A stretch of DNA of 14,961 nucleotides from UBA11606 sp039815945 (GTDB lineage: Bacteria; Actinomycetota; Acidimicrobiia; Acidimicrobiales; Aldehydirespiratoraceae): the NCBI GenBank assembly GCA_039815945.1, contig JBCBYI010000094.1, positions 1 to 14,961 on the forward strand, written 5' to 3'. The first letter of the stretch is position 1; each line of letters opens with the position of its first letter. Positions 5,947-13,590 of the stretch are shown here, in pieces. Both the position numbers and the translations under genes were made by a program. The notes below the pieces were generated by a model. That model saw only the letters and a list, made by a program, of their open reading frames with translations. It made no database searches and was not told the origin of the DNA.

Positions 5947-7379
5947 TCGGCTCCTCCGAAGACCTCGACGTTGGCGAACCGGCAGTGCGGCGATGCGTGG
6001 CCCACCCGGATCAACTGGTTCGGCTCGCCCTTGCCACAGTTCGGTGTGCCCATGGTGGTGAAGTCGTCGGCGACACCGGTGAGGTTGCGCCAGAACGTCG
6101 ACGAGATGCCCCGGTAGTTGGGGTTGCGGACGATCGCCCCGACCTCGCCGTTCTCGATCACCCGACCGAGCTCGCAACCGAACTGGAACTTGTTGCGGCT
6201 GTCGTCGATCGACCACGACACGTTGGTCTCCATCAGCACGCCGTGTTCGACCCCGGCGACGAGTTCGTCGACGTTGGCGTCGCCGGCCTCGACGTTGAGG
6301 TTCGCCATCCGGTCGATCGGCGGGCGGTTCCAGCTGGAGGCCCGACTGTTGGCGACGCCGTCCATGCCCGAGCGGGCCTGGGAGATCGTGCCGCCAAGCG
6401 GCCGCTGCAAGATGCCGTCCTTGATCAGGTACGTGCGCTCGGCCGGTGTGCCGTCGTCGTCGAAGCCGTAGCTGGCCGTCTCGCCGTCGACCGTCGGGTC
6501 GAACGTGACGTTGAGCAGCTCGCTTCCGTACTGATAGGTGCCGAACATGTCGGGTGTGACGAAGCTGGTGCCCGCGTAGTTGCGCTCGTCGCCGAGGATC
6601 CGGTCGAGTTCGAGCGGGTGGCCGATCGACTCGTGGATCTGCAGGACCATCTGGTCGGGAGCGAGCACGATGTCCATCACCCCGCTCGGGCAGTTGGGCG
6701 CCTCGAGCAGTGCGATCGCCTCCTCGCCGATGCGTACCGGGGTGTCGGCGAAGCCGTGGCGGGCGAGCACCTCGAGACCGCCCTGGCCGCCGAAGGCACG
6801 ACGACCGTAGGTGCGACTCTGGGTGTTGGAGCCGACGTTGGCGGTGGCGGCGAGATCGGGGAAGACTTGGCGGATCCGCTGGGCGACGCGGCCGCCGCCA
6901 CTGGTGAGCAGGAGGCTGTCGGTGTCATAGCGGATGAGCGCGGCGTGACGATCGACGATGCGGTCGTCGACCGCCATCCCGGCGTCGGCGCGGACGAGCA
7001 GGCCGATCTGGTCGGCGAGATCCATGTCGTCGAACGACTGCACCACGGGGGTCTCATACTCGCCGATCGTGTGCGGGAGCGGCACCTGGTCGACGACATG
7101 ACGACCGGCGGTTGCCGCGGCCCAACCGCTCGCCCGCTCGACCGCAGCCGCAAGGCCCGCGTCGGTGAGGTCGGACGTGGCGCCGTAGCCGATGCCGCCA
7201 TCACGCCACACGGTGAACATGACGCCTTCGTCGTGGCTGGCGCTCGACGGCTCGACCACGCCGTTGCGAACGACGAGGCGACGTGCGCGTTCGACGACGT
7301 GGCGGGCCGACGCGTAGTCGGCGTCGGTCGGGAGGACCGACCGGAGGCGATCCTCCAGCCGGGTCTCGAGATCGGTCAT
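5943..7379 (-). CDS. tldD: TldD family zinc metalloprotease, catalytic subunit
   Basis: This 478-residue protein is the catalytic half of the TldD/TldE protease, a cytoplasmic peptidase that cuts unfolded peptides inside a chamber. The zinc-binding HExxxH motif is HESIGH at residues 249-254 (bases 6618-6635). The third ligand is expected to be Cys448 in MGTPNCGKGEPNQ, matching the conserved C-terminal cysteine of E. coli TldD. Other family segments are NPNYRGISSTFWRNLTGV (419-436) and YGFDDDGTPAERTYLIKDG (304-322). All key residues are present, so it should be active. The ATG at 7379 has GGAG 6 bases upstream; the frame is open to 7460 but the extra residues are not family-like. It lies 52 bases after the VWA gene and overlaps tldE by 4 bases. 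Confidence 0.95.
   Translation of the reverse strand: MTDLETRLEDRLRSVLPTDADYASARHVVERARRLVVRNGVVEPSSASHDEGVMFTVWRDGGIGYGATSDLTDAGLAAAVERASGWAAATAGRHVVDQVPLPHTIGEYETPVVQSFDDMDLADQIGLLVRADAGMAVDDRIVDRHAALIRYDTDSLLLTSGGGRVAQRIRQVFPDLAATANVGSNTQSRTYGRRAFGGQGGLEVLARHGFADTPVRIGEEAIALLEAPNCPSGVMDIVLAPDQMVLQIHESIGHPLELDRILGDERNYAGTSFVTPDMFGTYQYGSELLNVTFDPTVDGETASYGFDDDGTPAERTYLIKDGILQRPLGGTISQARSGMDGVANSRASSWNRPPIDRMANLNVEAGDANVDELVAGVEHGVLMETNVSWSIDDSRNKFQFGCELGRVIENGEVGAIVRNPNYRGISSTFWRNLTGVADDFTTMGTPNCGKGEPNQLIRVGHASPHCRFANVEVFGGAE
5951..5957 (-). promoter_or_regulatory. Ribosome binding site setting the tldE GTG start
   Basis: The minus strand reads GGAGGAG here, with the GGAGG core 6 bases before the GTG at 5946. 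It decides the start over the longer open frame and lies inside the tldD coding sequence. Confidence 0.75.
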
Positions 7380-7431
7380 GCAGGACTCCGATGTCGGGGG
7401 ATGCAGGGGATGAGAGGCGACGGGGGAACCG

Positions 7432-8916
7432 TCAGGCGAGGTTGTCGACGAACGACTCAAGCTGACGGAGATTCCGCACCTCGAACGTACCGTCGCAGTG
7501 CTGCGCGTACTCCCCGACGATCGAGTCGCCGGTGTCCCAGTAGCTCTGTGGCTCGGGGTTGAGCCAGTGCACGGCCCGAGCCTTCTCGTTCATCGCCTTG
7601 ATGATCCAGCTCTCCGACGCGTGGTAGTTGTTGCGCGCGTCGCCGAGGATCATGATCGAGGTGCGAGGTCCGATCTCGTTGCCGTACTTCTCCCAGAAGA
7701 CCCCGAGGGCGTGGCCGTAGTCGGAGTGACCGTCGACCCAGACGACGTCGGCTTCAGTGTTGACCCGATGCACGGCCTCGTTGATGTCCTCCACCCCCTC
7801 GAACATGTGGGTGACCTCATCGAGCCCGTCGATGAAGACGAAGGCCCGGACCTTGGAGAACTGGCCGGAGATGGCGTAGACGAGGTGAAGGGTGAAACGA
7901 GCGAACGCGGCGACCGAACCCGAGATGTCGGCGATGACGAAGATCTCGGGCTTGTGGGGCCGGGGGTTGCGGAACTTCGGCTCGGCGGGCACGCCGCCGT
8001 AGCTCAGGCTCGCCCGCACCGTGCGCCGGAAGTCGAGCGGACCCTTGCGACCATGGCGGCGCTTGCGCTGCAGCCGGGCGGCCAGCTTGCGGGTGAGCGG
8101 CCAGATCGCCTTGCGCAGCGACGCCATCTCCTCGCGCGACGCATGCATGAAGTCGACGTCTTCGGGCAGCGGCTTGCGCAGCGTCTTGGCCATCGCCTCG
8201 ACGCCACGGTCAGCGACGAGGCGGCGACGGATCTCCGCTTCGATCTCCTGCTGGAGCTGATTGGCCCGTGACTGGTACTCGTCACGGGCGAGGCGCTGCT
8301 CGAAGTCCGACGGGGCCTCGCCGTCTTCGTTCTGCTCCTGCTCGAGCAGGCGCTCGAGCACACCGTCGATGTCGAGATTCCGCAGGGTGCGATACAGGTA
8401 GTAGGTGCCACCGACGGGACGCCCCGGCTCCATGCCCGCGTAGCGCTTCACGGCCTGACGGGCGACGCCGCGCATCATCTGCTGGTCGCCCCGCATCAGC
8501 GATTGGTAGAGCATCTCGGCCAGCTCTTCAGGCGTGAGGTTCTCGCCCCCGCCGCCCTGCTGGTCGCCGCTCCCCTGCTGATCGCCCTGCTCATCGTCGT
8601 CCATCTCGGGCAGCTCGACGGCATCGTCGCCGATCTGGTACTCGTCGCCTCGCAGCGAAAAGTAGACCTCGAAGACGGTCTCGAAGGCCTTCCAGTGGTT
8701 GTGGTGCTTCACCAGCGTTGCCGCGAGGGCGTACTTGAACGTCTCGCGATCCTCGAGCGGAACGTGGCGGATCGCCTGCATCGCGTCGAGGTTCTCGGTG
8801 AGGCTGACCGGCAGGCCGGCCGCACGGAGCTGGACGATGAAGCCGTTGAGGAGGTCGAGGATCGGATCCCCGACACCCTCGGGTGTCGACTCGGCGGTGT
8901 CGTCGGTGACCGTCAC
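7432..8916 (-). CDS. CoxE-like von Willebrand factor A domain protein, MoxR partner
   Basis: This 494-residue protein has an N-terminal helical region (about 15-95), an acidic Gln/Gly-rich linker (103-126), a charged helical middle (127-300) and a C-terminal VWA domain (about 323-494). The VWA metal site (MIDAS) is DISGS (D330, S332, S334), with SDYGHAL (398-404) and LGDARNNY (424-431) as the later elements, typical of CoxE-like proteins. Such proteins work with MoxR AAA+ ATPases to remodel or load cofactors into target proteins, as CoxD/CoxE do for CO dehydrogenase. No CO dehydrogenase or other obvious client is in the window. The start is a GTG at 8916, 13 bases after the moxR stop, without a clear Shine-Dalgarno. 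Next in the operon is tldD. Confidence 0.9.
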   Translation of the reverse strand: MTVTDDTAESTPEGVGDPILDLLNGFIVQLRAAGLPVSLTENLDAMQAIRHVPLEDRETFKYALAATLVKHHNHWKAFETVFEVYFSLRGDEYQIGDDAVELPEMDDDEQGDQQGSGDQQGGGGENLTPEELAEMLYQSLMRGDQQMMRGVARQAVKRYAGMEPGRPVGGTYYLYRTLRNLDIDGVLERLLEQEQNEDGEAPSDFEQRLARDEYQSRANQLQQEIEAEIRRRLVADRGVEAMAKTLRKPLPEDVDFMHASREEMASLRKAIWPLTRKLAARLQRKRRHGRKGPLDFRRTVRASLSYGGVPAEPKFRNPRPHKPEIFVIADISGSVAAFARFTLHLVYAISGQFSKVRAFVFIDGLDEVTHMFEGVEDINEAVHRVNTEADVVWVDGHSDYGHALGVFWEKYGNEIGPRTSIMILGDARNNYHASESWIIKAMNEKARAVHWLNPEPQSYWDTGDSIVGEYAQHCDGTFEVRNLRQLESFVDNLA

Positions 8917-8929
8917 GTCGGACCCGGGC

Positions 8930-9811
8930 TCAGGGGGTGACGCCGTCGGCGGTGGCGAGTTCCTTGAGCGCCTTGTTGATGTCGCTCTGGTACTTCAAGA
9001 GGATGTTGATCGTCGACGCTGCTGTCTGCTCGTCGATCCTCTCGACACCGAGTAGCACGAGGGTCTTGGCCCAGTCGAGGGTCTCGGAGACGCTCGGGTG
9101 CTTCTTCAACTCGATCTGACGGATCGACCGCACGACACGGGCGACCTGATCGGCGAGGTTCTCGGTGATGTCGGGAACCTTGGTGAGCACGATCTCCTTC
9201 TCGCGCTCCATGTCGGGGTAGTCGACGTGGAGGTAGAGGCAGCGGCGCTTGAGCGCCTCGGAGAGCTCACGGGTGTTGTTCGACGTGAGAAACACCAGCG
9301 GGATCTGCTTGGCCTCGATCGTGCCGAGCTCGGGGATCGAGACCTGATAGTCCGAAAGGATCTCGAGCAGCAGCGCCTCGGTCTCGACCTCGACGCGGTC
9401 GACCTCGTCGATCAAGAGCACGACGGGCTCGTCGGCGGAGATTGCTTCGAGGAGCGGGCGGGTCAGCAAGAACTCGTCGCTGAAGATGTCCTCGCTGATG
9501 TCGTCCCAATCCTCGTCGCTGCCGCCCTCGGCCTGGATGCGCAGGAGCTGCTTCTTGTAGTTCCACTCGTACAGCGCCTTGGCCTCGTCGAGACCCTCGT
9601 AGCACTGCAGACGAATGAGCCGAGCGCCCGTGATCTCCGAGATGCTCTTGGCCAGCTGCGTCTTGCCCGTACCGGCCGGACCCTCCACGAGGATCGGCTT
9701 CTCGAGGCGGTCGGCGAGGTACACGACCCCGGCGATGCCGTCGTCGGACAGGTAGTCGACGCCAGCGAGCTCGGTCTTGAGGGCGGCGACGTCGGAGAAA
9801 CGATTCGACAT
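8930..9811 (-). CDS. MoxR-family AAA+ ATPase
   Basis: This 293-residue protein is a compact MoxR-type AAA+ ATPase with a chaperone-like role. Walker A is GPAGTGKT (44-51), Walker B is VVLLIDEVDR (130-139), sensor 1 is in FLTSNN (174-179), and the likely arginine finger is in ALKRRC (186-191). The C-terminal lid is helical (about 205-290). The length is usual for the family. It is the first gene of the run moxR - VWA - tldD - tldE, with 13 bases to the VWA gene, and MoxR ATPases usually act with an adjacent VWA protein. The ATG at 9811 has no good Shine-Dalgarno; a TAACGT box 9 bases upstream suggests a leaderless or near-leaderless message. The client is unknown; TldD/TldE is a candidate from context only. 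Confidence 0.93.
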   Translation of the reverse strand: MSNRFSDVAALKTELAGVDYLSDDGIAGVVYLADRLEKPILVEGPAGTGKTQLAKSISEITGARLIRLQCYEGLDEAKALYEWNYKKQLLRIQAEGGSDEDWDDISEDIFSDEFLLTRPLLEAISADEPVVLLIDEVDRVEVETEALLLEILSDYQVSIPELGTIEAKQIPLVFLTSNNTRELSEALKRRCLYLHVDYPDMEREKEIVLTKVPDITENLADQVARVVRSIRQIELKKHPSVSETLDWAKTLVLLGVERIDEQTAASTINILLKYQSDINKALKELATADGVTP

Positions 9812-9820
9812 AGGCCGCCT

Positions 9821-9840
9821 ACGTTAGCGCCCGTTAACGG
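9821..9840 (-). promoter_or_regulatory. Putative moxR operon promoter with perfect palindrome CCGTTAACGG
   Basis: On the minus strand TAACGT (9821-9826) sits 9 bases before the moxR ATG. Just upstream, 9831-9840 is the perfect 10-bp palindrome CCGTTAACGG, which would fall between the -10 and -35 positions where a repressor could bind. The intergenic gap from the proA stop (9892) to moxR is 80 bases. Promoter and operator roles are inferred. Confidence 0.4.
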
Positions 9841-9891
9841 CGTGTCCGTAACCGGTTGCGCCGTGACTTCAGTCGCTCCCCTGGACGAGGG

Positions 9892-11142
9892 TCAGCCCCG
9901 GATCTGGCCGGTGCCGCGGACGACGAACTTCTCGGTGGTGAGCTGCTCGAGGCCCATCGGGCCTCGAGCGTGGAGCTTCTGGGTGGAGATGCCGATTTCG
10001 GCGCCGAAGCCGAACTCCTCGCCGTCGACGAAACGGGTCGACGCGTTGACGAGTACCGCAGCGGCGTCGACCTCGCGGGCGAAGCGGTCGGCGGCGACCA
10101 CGTCGTTGGTGATGATCGCCTCGGAGTGACCGGTGGAGGTCTCGTTGACGTGGGCGATCGCCTCGTCGATGCCGTCGACGACCTTGACGCTCATCTTCAT
10201 GGCGAGGAATTCGGTGGCGAAGTCTTCGTCGGTTGCAGCGCCCATGGCGACGATCGCCCGGGCTCGCTCGTCGCCGACCAGCTCGACGCCTTCGAGGGCG
10301 CCCGCGACCATCGGCAGGAAGGACTCGGCGACGTCGGCGTGGACCACGAGCGACTCAGCCGCGTTGCACACACCGATGCGCTGAGTCTTGGCGTTGTGCG
10401 TGATCTCGCGAGCCATGTCGAGGTCGGCGGACGAGTCGACGTAGATGTGGCAGTTGCCGGCGCCGTCGATCACGTACGGCACGGTGGCGTTGTCGAGGAT
10501 CGACTGGATCAGCGACGGACCACCGCGCGGGATCAAGCAGTCGACGTAGCCGCGCTGCTGCATGAACGCGGTGGCGGCCTCTCGTCGGGTGTCGTCGACG
10601 ACCACGAGGGCGTCGGCCGGCAGCCCGGCCTTGGGCAGCGCCTCGCGCAGGACCGCCGCGATCGCGAGGTTGGAGTTGATCGCCGACGACGAGCCCCGTA
10701 AGAAGGCCACATTGCCCGACTTCAGGCACAGCCCGAACGCATCGCTGGTGACGTTGGGCCGCGATTCGTAGATGATCGCGACCACGCCGAGCGGGACTCG
10801 GGTCTTCTCGATCCGCAGACCGTTCGGACGGACCCACCCTTCCGTGATCTCGCCCACCGGGTCCCGCAGCGCTGCCACCTGGCGAAGGCCGCCGGCCATG
10901 CCCGAGATGCGGCCAACGTCGAGCCTGAGCCGATCGACCAAACCCGGATCCATGCCGTTCGTCTCAGCGGCGGCGACATCGAGCGCGTTGGCCTCGATGA
11001 TCGTGTCGGCGTTGGCCTCGAGCAGATCGGCCGCGGCCTCGAGGGCGGCGTCCTTCTCCGCGGTGGAGGCGACGGCGAGCGCTGCGGTGGCGGCCTTGGA
11101 GCGACGGGCCAGTTCGGGGATGGGCGTCGGGGTGTCGATCAC
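9892..11142 (-). CDS. proA: Gamma-glutamyl phosphate reductase (glutamate-5-semialdehyde dehydrogenase)
   Basis: ProA reduces gamma-glutamyl phosphate to glutamate 5-semialdehyde with NADPH, the second step of proline synthesis. The 416-residue protein has the usual family length. It shows IYESRPNVTSDAFGLCLKSGN (124-144) and FLRGSSSAINSN in the nucleotide-binding half, and the catalytic cysteine is Cys259 in TQRIGVCNAAESLVVH. The C-terminal part includes EFGFGAEIGISTQKLHARGPMGLEQLTT, the usual ProA ending. The frame is open to 11208, but the extra N-terminal residues are not ProA-like and would overlap the divergent gene, so the GTG at 11142 is chosen. A GGAGG lies only 3 bases before it, and a TACGCT box 8 bases before. 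Its partner proB lies over 3 kb away, beyond a plus-strand block. Confidence 0.96.
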   Translation of the reverse strand: MIDTPTPIPELARRSKAATAALAVASTAEKDAALEAAADLLEANADTIIEANALDVAAAETNGMDPGLVDRLRLDVGRISGMAGGLRQVAALRDPVGEITEGWVRPNGLRIEKTRVPLGVVAIIYESRPNVTSDAFGLCLKSGNVAFLRGSSSAINSNLAIAAVLREALPKAGLPADALVVVDDTRREAATAFMQQRGYVDCLIPRGGPSLIQSILDNATVPYVIDGAGNCHIYVDSSADLDMAREITHNAKTQRIGVCNAAESLVVHADVAESFLPMVAGALEGVELVGDERARAIVAMGAATDEDFATEFLAMKMSVKVVDGIDEAIAHVNETSTGHSEAIITNDVVAADRFAREVDAAAVLVNASTRFVDGEEFGFGAEIGISTQKLHARGPMGLEQLTTEKFVVRGTGQIRG

Positions 11143-11150
11143 GAGCCTCC

Positions 11151-11193
11151 AGCGTAGCCACAGCCTCAACGCCGCAACGCAAGGCACTAGCCT
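11151..11193. promoter_or_regulatory. Divergent promoter region between proA and the coiled-coil/murJ operon
   Basis: Only 59 bases separate the proA GTG (11142, minus) from the ATG at 11202 (plus). On the minus strand TACGCT (11151-11156) is 8 bases before proA; on the plus strand TAGCCT (11188-11193) is 8 bases before the ATG. Neither gene has a good Shine-Dalgarno, so both may be leaderless. The two -10 boxes are about 31 bases apart, so their -35 regions overlap and polymerases may compete. Confidence 0.5.
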
Positions 11194-11201
11194 CGCCCGG
11201 G

Positions 11202-11912
11202 ATGGCACGCCGTCTCGAACCCACGGTCTTTCTCGCAGCGGTCTCCCCGATCACCGTCGCCCTGGTGGCCGGCGCCGTCGCGCTGGTGCTGTTGCTCACC
11301 GGTTCGATCGTGGCCGCCGTCGTGGTAGGCCTGCTCGTGTACACCCTTCGGCTGCTGTTGTCGCGCCAGGTGGCCAAGCGCATCGCCGCCCTCCCCCGCC
11401 GCATCGACCCGTTCGCGCTGCGCGAGCCATGGCGTTTCTACGTCCGCGACGCGATCCAGGCCCGCAATCGCTTCGCCGACGCGCTGGCCGACGCCGACCC
11501 TGGTCCCCTGCGCGATCGCCTCGTGGAGATCGGCGAGTCACTCAACACCGGTGTCGAGCAGGCGTGGGAGGCCGCCCAGCGCGGCCAGCAACTCACCGAC
11601 GCCCGGCGTCGCATCGATGGGCCTCGGCTCCAGCGCGAGCTCGACGCGCTCGACGCCGGCGACGCTCGTCGCAGTGGGCTCGAAGCGCAGATCGCGAGCC
11701 ACGACCGGGTCGCCGAGCGCGAAGAGCGCACGCGATCCGAACTCGAATCGCTCGACGTGCGCCTCGACGAAGCCGTCGCCCGGGCCACCGAGCTCGGCAC
11801 CCGAGCCGGGGTCACGGCCGAACTCGACGAGGTCGCCACCTCGATCGGCGCGGTCGTCCGGGATCTCGAAGCGCTGCGGCTCGGTCTCGACGATGTCGAG
11901 GGCACTGCGTGA
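11202..11912 (+). CDS. Two-TM coiled-coil membrane protein of unknown function, upstream of murJ
   Basis: I do not recognise this 236-residue protein. Two closely spaced hydrophobic segments (about 13-33 and 35-53) are followed by the positive stretch RQVAKR (55-60), so the rest should be cytoplasmic. Residues 80-235 are charged and helical, with probable coiled coil over about 130-235 (repeats of RELDALDAGDAR and REERTRSELESLDVRLDEA character). No catalytic motif or cysteine is visible. The start ATG has no Shine-Dalgarno but follows a TAGCCT box by 8 bases. Its stop overlaps the murJ start by 4 bases (GTGA), so the two are translationally coupled, and pspA follows. This context suggests an envelope or membrane-organisation role, perhaps as a scaffold for MurJ or PspA. 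Confidence 0.85.
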   Translation: MARRLEPTVFLAAVSPITVALVAGAVALVLLLTGSIVAAVVVGLLVYTLRLLLSRQVAKRIAALPRRIDPFALREPWRFYVRDAIQARNRFADALADADPGPLRDRLVEIGESLNTGVEQAWEAAQRGQQLTDARRRIDGPRLQRELDALDAGDARRSGLEAQIASHDRVAEREERTRSELESLDVRLDEAVARATELGTRAGVTAELDEVATSIGAVVRDLEALRLGLDDVEGTA

Positions 11913-13549
11913 GCGCAGCCGCCAACCGGGGTTCGTTCCTGGTCGGGGCCGGCATCTTCTTGTCGCGGGTCGCGGGGCTCGTCCGCGAGATGGTCGCCGG
12001 TCGCGTCCTCGGCAACAGCGGGCCAGCCGATGCCCTCGTCGCCGCCCTTCGGATCCCGAATCTGCTCCAGAACCTGCTCGGTGAGGGCGTGCTGTCGGCG
12101 TCGTTCGTTCCCGTCTACAGCGACGCCCTGGAGCACGACGACCGTCGTGAAGCAAGCCGCGTCGCCGGCGCCGTCGGGGCCATGTTGATGCTCGTCACCG
12201 CGTTTGCGGTGTTGACGATCGTGCTGCTGGCCCGACCCCTCACCCGGGTGCTCGCCTGGGGCCTCACCGGCGAGACCTTCGATCTCGCGGTCGACTTCAC
12301 CCGCATCACCGCGATCGGCGTCGGCTTCATGGTGATGTCGGCATGGTGCCTGGGGGTCCTCAACAGCCACCGGTCGTTCTTCCTCCCCTACGTCGCCCCG
12401 GTCGTCTGGAACCTGGCGCAGATCGTCGCCCTCCTGGTGGCCTGGCAGCGCGAGTGGAGCCTGGCCGACGCCGCTCGCGGTGTCGCGATCGGCGTCGCCG
12501 TCGGCGCGGTGTTGCAGCTGCTGGTGCAGTTGCCCACGGTCATGTCGCTCACCCGCGGCATCGGGTTCGCCCTCGACAGATCGAATCCGCGGGTGCGCGA
12601 CGTGCGCCGCCGGTTCGGCCCGGCGGTGCTCGGTCGGGGCGCGGTTCAGCTCAGCGCCTACCTCGACCTGCTGCTCGCGTCGTTTCTCGCGGCCGGTGCG
12701 CTGTCGGCCCTGTTCAAGGCGCAGATCCTCTACACCCTCCCGGTGAGCCTGTTCGCCATGAGCGTCGCGGCCGCCGAACTCCCGGAGCTGTCGCGACTGT
12801 CGGAGGACCCGATCGCCGTCGCTCACCGCGCCAACGGTGCACTGCGTCGCATCGCGTTCTGGATGCTGGCGTCGTCGCTGCTGCTGGTCGCAGCCGGCGA
12901 ATCGATTGTCGCCCTGCTCTTCCAGGGCGGCGAGTTCACCTCGGCCGACACCTCACTCGTGTGGCTGATCCTCGTCTTCTACGCCGTCGGTCTGCCGGCG
13001 ATCGGGCTCAGCCGCATGCTGCAGAACGCCTCGTTCGCGATGGGCGACACCGGCGGCCCCGCCCGCATTGCGGCGCTGCGGGTCGCCATCGCCGCACTCG
13101 TCGGCGTGTTGGTGATGTTCCCCCTCGACCGGGCGTTCATCGGGCCCGACGGGGTCGAGGCGCTCGGCGATGCCATCGGCGTCGCCGGCCCGCTCGATGC
13201 CGAGCTCCGCCGGGACGACTCGATCGTGCGGCTCGGTGCGGTCGGCTTGGCCATCGGGTCGGCGATCGGCGCGTGGATCGAGCTGGTACTGCTCTCGCGC
13301 CTGCTCGATCGCCGGCTCCCGGCACTCCGGCCGCCATCGGCCGCGCTGGGGCCGCCGGCGCTGGCGGCGTCGGTCGCGTTTGCGGTGACCGCGGCGATGA
13401 AGCTCGTGACCGGCTCGCTTCCGAGCGTCGTGGCGGTGGCCCTCACGGTCGGGATCGGCGGGTTCGTCTACGTGGTGATGTGCTTCCGCACGGGCGTCCG
13501 GGAAGCGGACATGGTGTTGCGCCCCGCACGGCGGGCGATCTGGCGCTGA
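11909..13549 (+). CDS. murJ: MurJ/MviN-type lipid II flippase
   Basis: This 546-residue polytopic membrane protein belongs to the MurJ (MviN) branch of the MOP exporters. It is expected to flip lipid II, the undecaprenyl-linked peptidoglycan precursor, across the cytoplasmic membrane. The N-terminus shows the family signature SRVAGLVREMVAGRVLG (19-35), then RIPNLLQNLLGEGVLSASFVPVY, with about 14 hydrophobic segments along the chain. Arg20 and Arg26 align with E. coli MurJ Arg18 and Arg24, which face the cavity; the position of Arg52 appears to be Gln54 here. There is no C-terminal pseudokinase extension like that of the mycobacterial homologue. The GTG at 11909 overlaps the upstream stop by 4 bases. 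The frame is open far upstream, but that part is antisense to proA and is not used. Confidence 0.93.
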   Translation: MSAAANRGSFLVGAGIFLSRVAGLVREMVAGRVLGNSGPADALVAALRIPNLLQNLLGEGVLSASFVPVYSDALEHDDRREASRVAGAVGAMLMLVTAFAVLTIVLLARPLTRVLAWGLTGETFDLAVDFTRITAIGVGFMVMSAWCLGVLNSHRSFFLPYVAPVVWNLAQIVALLVAWQREWSLADAARGVAIGVAVGAVLQLLVQLPTVMSLTRGIGFALDRSNPRVRDVRRRFGPAVLGRGAVQLSAYLDLLLASFLAAGALSALFKAQILYTLPVSLFAMSVAAAELPELSRLSEDPIAVAHRANGALRRIAFWMLASSLLLVAAGESIVALLFQGGEFTSADTSLVWLILVFYAVGLPAIGLSRMLQNASFAMGDTGGPARIAALRVAIAALVGVLVMFPLDRAFIGPDGVEALGDAIGVAGPLDAELRRDDSIVRLGAVGLAIGSAIGAWIELVLLSRLLDRRLPALRPPSAALGPPALAASVAFAVTAAMKLVTGSLPSVVAVALTVGIGGFVYVVMCFRTGVREADMVLRPARRAIWR

Positions 13550-13578
13550 GTCGCCGTCCGCACGATTCGATTCTGATC

Positions 13579-13584
13579 TACGAT
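13579..13584 (+). promoter_or_regulatory. Candidate -10 box (TACGAT) for a leaderless pspA transcript
   Basis: TACGAT is followed by exactly 6 bases and the pspA ATG at 13591, so transcription could start at the A of the start codon. There is no Shine-Dalgarno in the 41-base gap after murJ and no clear -35 box. It suggests pspA has its own promoter in addition to any read-through from murJ. Confidence 0.5.
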
Positions 13585-13590
13585 CGGCGC

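Noticed and set aside
5029..7562. Long plus-strand open frames opposite tldE and tldD
   Set aside because: tldD and tldE match their family along their whole length, including the zinc site, so the opposing frames are shadows.
8930..9811. A CO dehydrogenase or methanol dehydrogenase maturation locus, suggested by MoxR and the CoxE-like protein
   Set aside because: No dehydrogenase subunit or other cox/mox gene is present in the window; the neighbours are tldD, tldE and proA.
9841..9891. Possible terminator after proA
   Set aside because: Only a 4-bp stem (CCCT/AGGG) without a T-run was found, too weak to support.
11143..11208. Extension of proA to an upstream start at 11208
   Set aside because: The 22 extra residues are not ProA-like and the extension would overlap the divergent gene's start; the GTG at 11142 gives the usual family length.
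10772..11908. Upstream extension of the murJ frame
   Set aside because: It is antisense to proA and then runs out of frame through the coiled-coil gene, with an Arg-rich translation; the GTG at 11909 starts the MurJ signature.
11438..12826. Long minus-strand open frame opposite the coiled-coil gene and murJ
   Set aside because: It has low-complexity composition and no domain, while the plus-strand genes are recognised or show clear TM segments.
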